Source of the DNA: Ochromonadaceae sp. CCMP2298
Taxonomy: Eukaryota; Sar; Synurophyceae; Ochromonadales; Ochromonadaceae
Assembly (NCBI GenBank): GCA_026770595.1
Contig: MU633972.1
Span: forward strand, 1 to 18,263
Direction: 5' to 3'
Length of the DNA stretch: 18,263 nt
The stretch's first letter is position 1, and each line of letters opens with the position of its first letter. The notes below the pieces were generated by a model. The model saw nothing but the letters and a program-made list of their open reading frames with translations. It was not told where the DNA came from and did not search any database. A program made the translations under genes and the position numbers. This document shows, piece after piece, positions 17,701-18,263 of this stretch.

Positions 17701-18263
17701 GAAGCGGGCGCAGGAGGGCCAGGAGTCGGGGGTGCTGCGCTGCCCTGTGTGCACTCTAGCCGTACCTTGTGCGCACTTCTTCAAGATCGAGGTGCTGGAG
17801 CAGTACCTGCAGCGCAAGAGCCAGATAGAGGCCAAGCAGGATGCGGAGCAGCTGGCCCTCCCGCCGGGGAAGAAAAAGCAGTACTTCTCAGCGCGAAAGA
17901 GGCTAATTATGAACCGCGCTGCGCAGATCCTGGACGAGGCGCATCTGGGCGACCGCAGGACCGACCGCTCCACCGCGTTCGTGAACGCCTATCGACCCAG
18001 AGAGATGCAGGTCATCCGAGAGGTGGAGGCGGCGAGGGTGGCGGAGTTGGCGGCGGAAGAGGAGGAGGAGGAGGCGCTGCTGAGAGAGGCGGAGAAGATT
18101 GCCGAGGAGGAGGTGGAGGAAGACGAGATGGAGTACGGGGAAGGATATTTCCTGCAGGGGCAGGAGGAGCAGGAGGAGCAGGAATGGGAGGGGCCGGAGG
18201 GGCAGGAGGGGTATGCGCTGCCAGAAGGGGCGCTCCTGATTGCCGATGGCTCCAATGCAATGG
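14788..18263 (+). CDS. Acyl-CoA-binding and ankyrin-repeat protein, cut by window end
   Basis: Exons 14788-14877 and 14960 to the window edge, joined by an 82-base GT-AG intron (phase 0); open throughout, at least 1131 residues. Residues 43-127 match an acyl-CoA-binding domain: KLLAIYRQATQGD (71-83), then KWVTWNNLRGMPK (99-111). Compared with bovine ACBP ligand residues, Tyr31 and Lys54 are kept (Y76, K99), while Tyr28 is Leu73, Lys32 is Arg77 and Tyr73 is Phe118. Ankyrin repeats occupy about 438-605 (GRTALHWCAIHGCEEMVK is the clearest) and about 744-817 (WTPLMCAVA, GTTPVMLAAQ). Two cysteine clusters share CxxCx5C spacing: C152-C155-C161 and C958-C961-C967 (then His969). A His-rich HNHTH stretch lies near residue 310. 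The end is Glu-rich and coiled-coil-like. ACBD6-type proteins join the same two domains but are far shorter; they bind acyl-CoA or lipids in the cytosol. Binding here is inferred. Confidence 0.82.

Overview
The window is nuclear DNA from a eukaryotic microalga. Six of the eight recognisable genes are interrupted by short GT-AG introns of 74-216 bases, with no bacterial-style operons. Three proteins begin with a signal peptide; in two of them it is followed by Phe and a basic, Ser/Arg-rich stretch, like the ASAFAP-type bipartite targeting sequence of secondary red-lineage plastids. Those two are an EGY-like membrane protease and a lycopene beta-cyclase. Together with a short Pro-Ser-Gln (PSSQPS-like) repeat frame this suggests a photosynthetic stramenopile, with a haptophyte as a less likely alternative. 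The species cannot be named from the sequence.

Layout. Plus strand, left third: a coiled-coil protein of unknown function (313-1411, three exons); a small, very cysteine-rich protein (1831-2522, four exons, all introns in phase 0); and a plastid EGY/site-2-protease-like protein (2804-5485, four exons). Minus strand, middle: an F-box-like leucine-rich-repeat protein with a long acidic tail (7917-5650, two exons); a lycopene beta-cyclase (10795-8419, four exons); an ankyrin-repeat protein (12559-11168, one exon); and a probably organelle-targeted protein of unknown function with an Ala/Pro-rich linker (14058-13063, one exon). Plus strand, right end: a very large gene, open to the window edge (14788-18263+), that combines an acyl-CoA-binding domain, two blocks of ankyrin repeats and two matching CxxCx5C cysteine clusters.

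The genes do not form one pathway. Three may act in the plastid (protease, carotenoid cyclase, unknown protein). Two others carry interaction repeats (LRR, ankyrin), and the last combines lipid binding with ankyrin repeats.

Non-coding content: a probable 300-bp foldback/MITE-like element with nested inverted repeats (14277-14577); a 12-copy heptamer array directly against a 3' splice site of the cyclase gene; the same TTAAGGCCTTAA palindrome in two distant intergenic regions; three palindromes within 120 bases near 12.8 kb; and a CT/GA microsatellite in the probable 5' leader of the ankyrin gene. I saw no tRNA, rRNA, CRISPR or prokaryotic element.

The most interesting points are the HDVGH (not HExxH) zinc motif in the EGY-like protein, the acyl-CoA-binding/ankyrin/double-cysteine-cluster architecture, the MITE-like element, and the heptamer array at a splice acceptor. 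All exon-intron structures were derived by reading splice sites and frame continuity; none is supported by transcript data.
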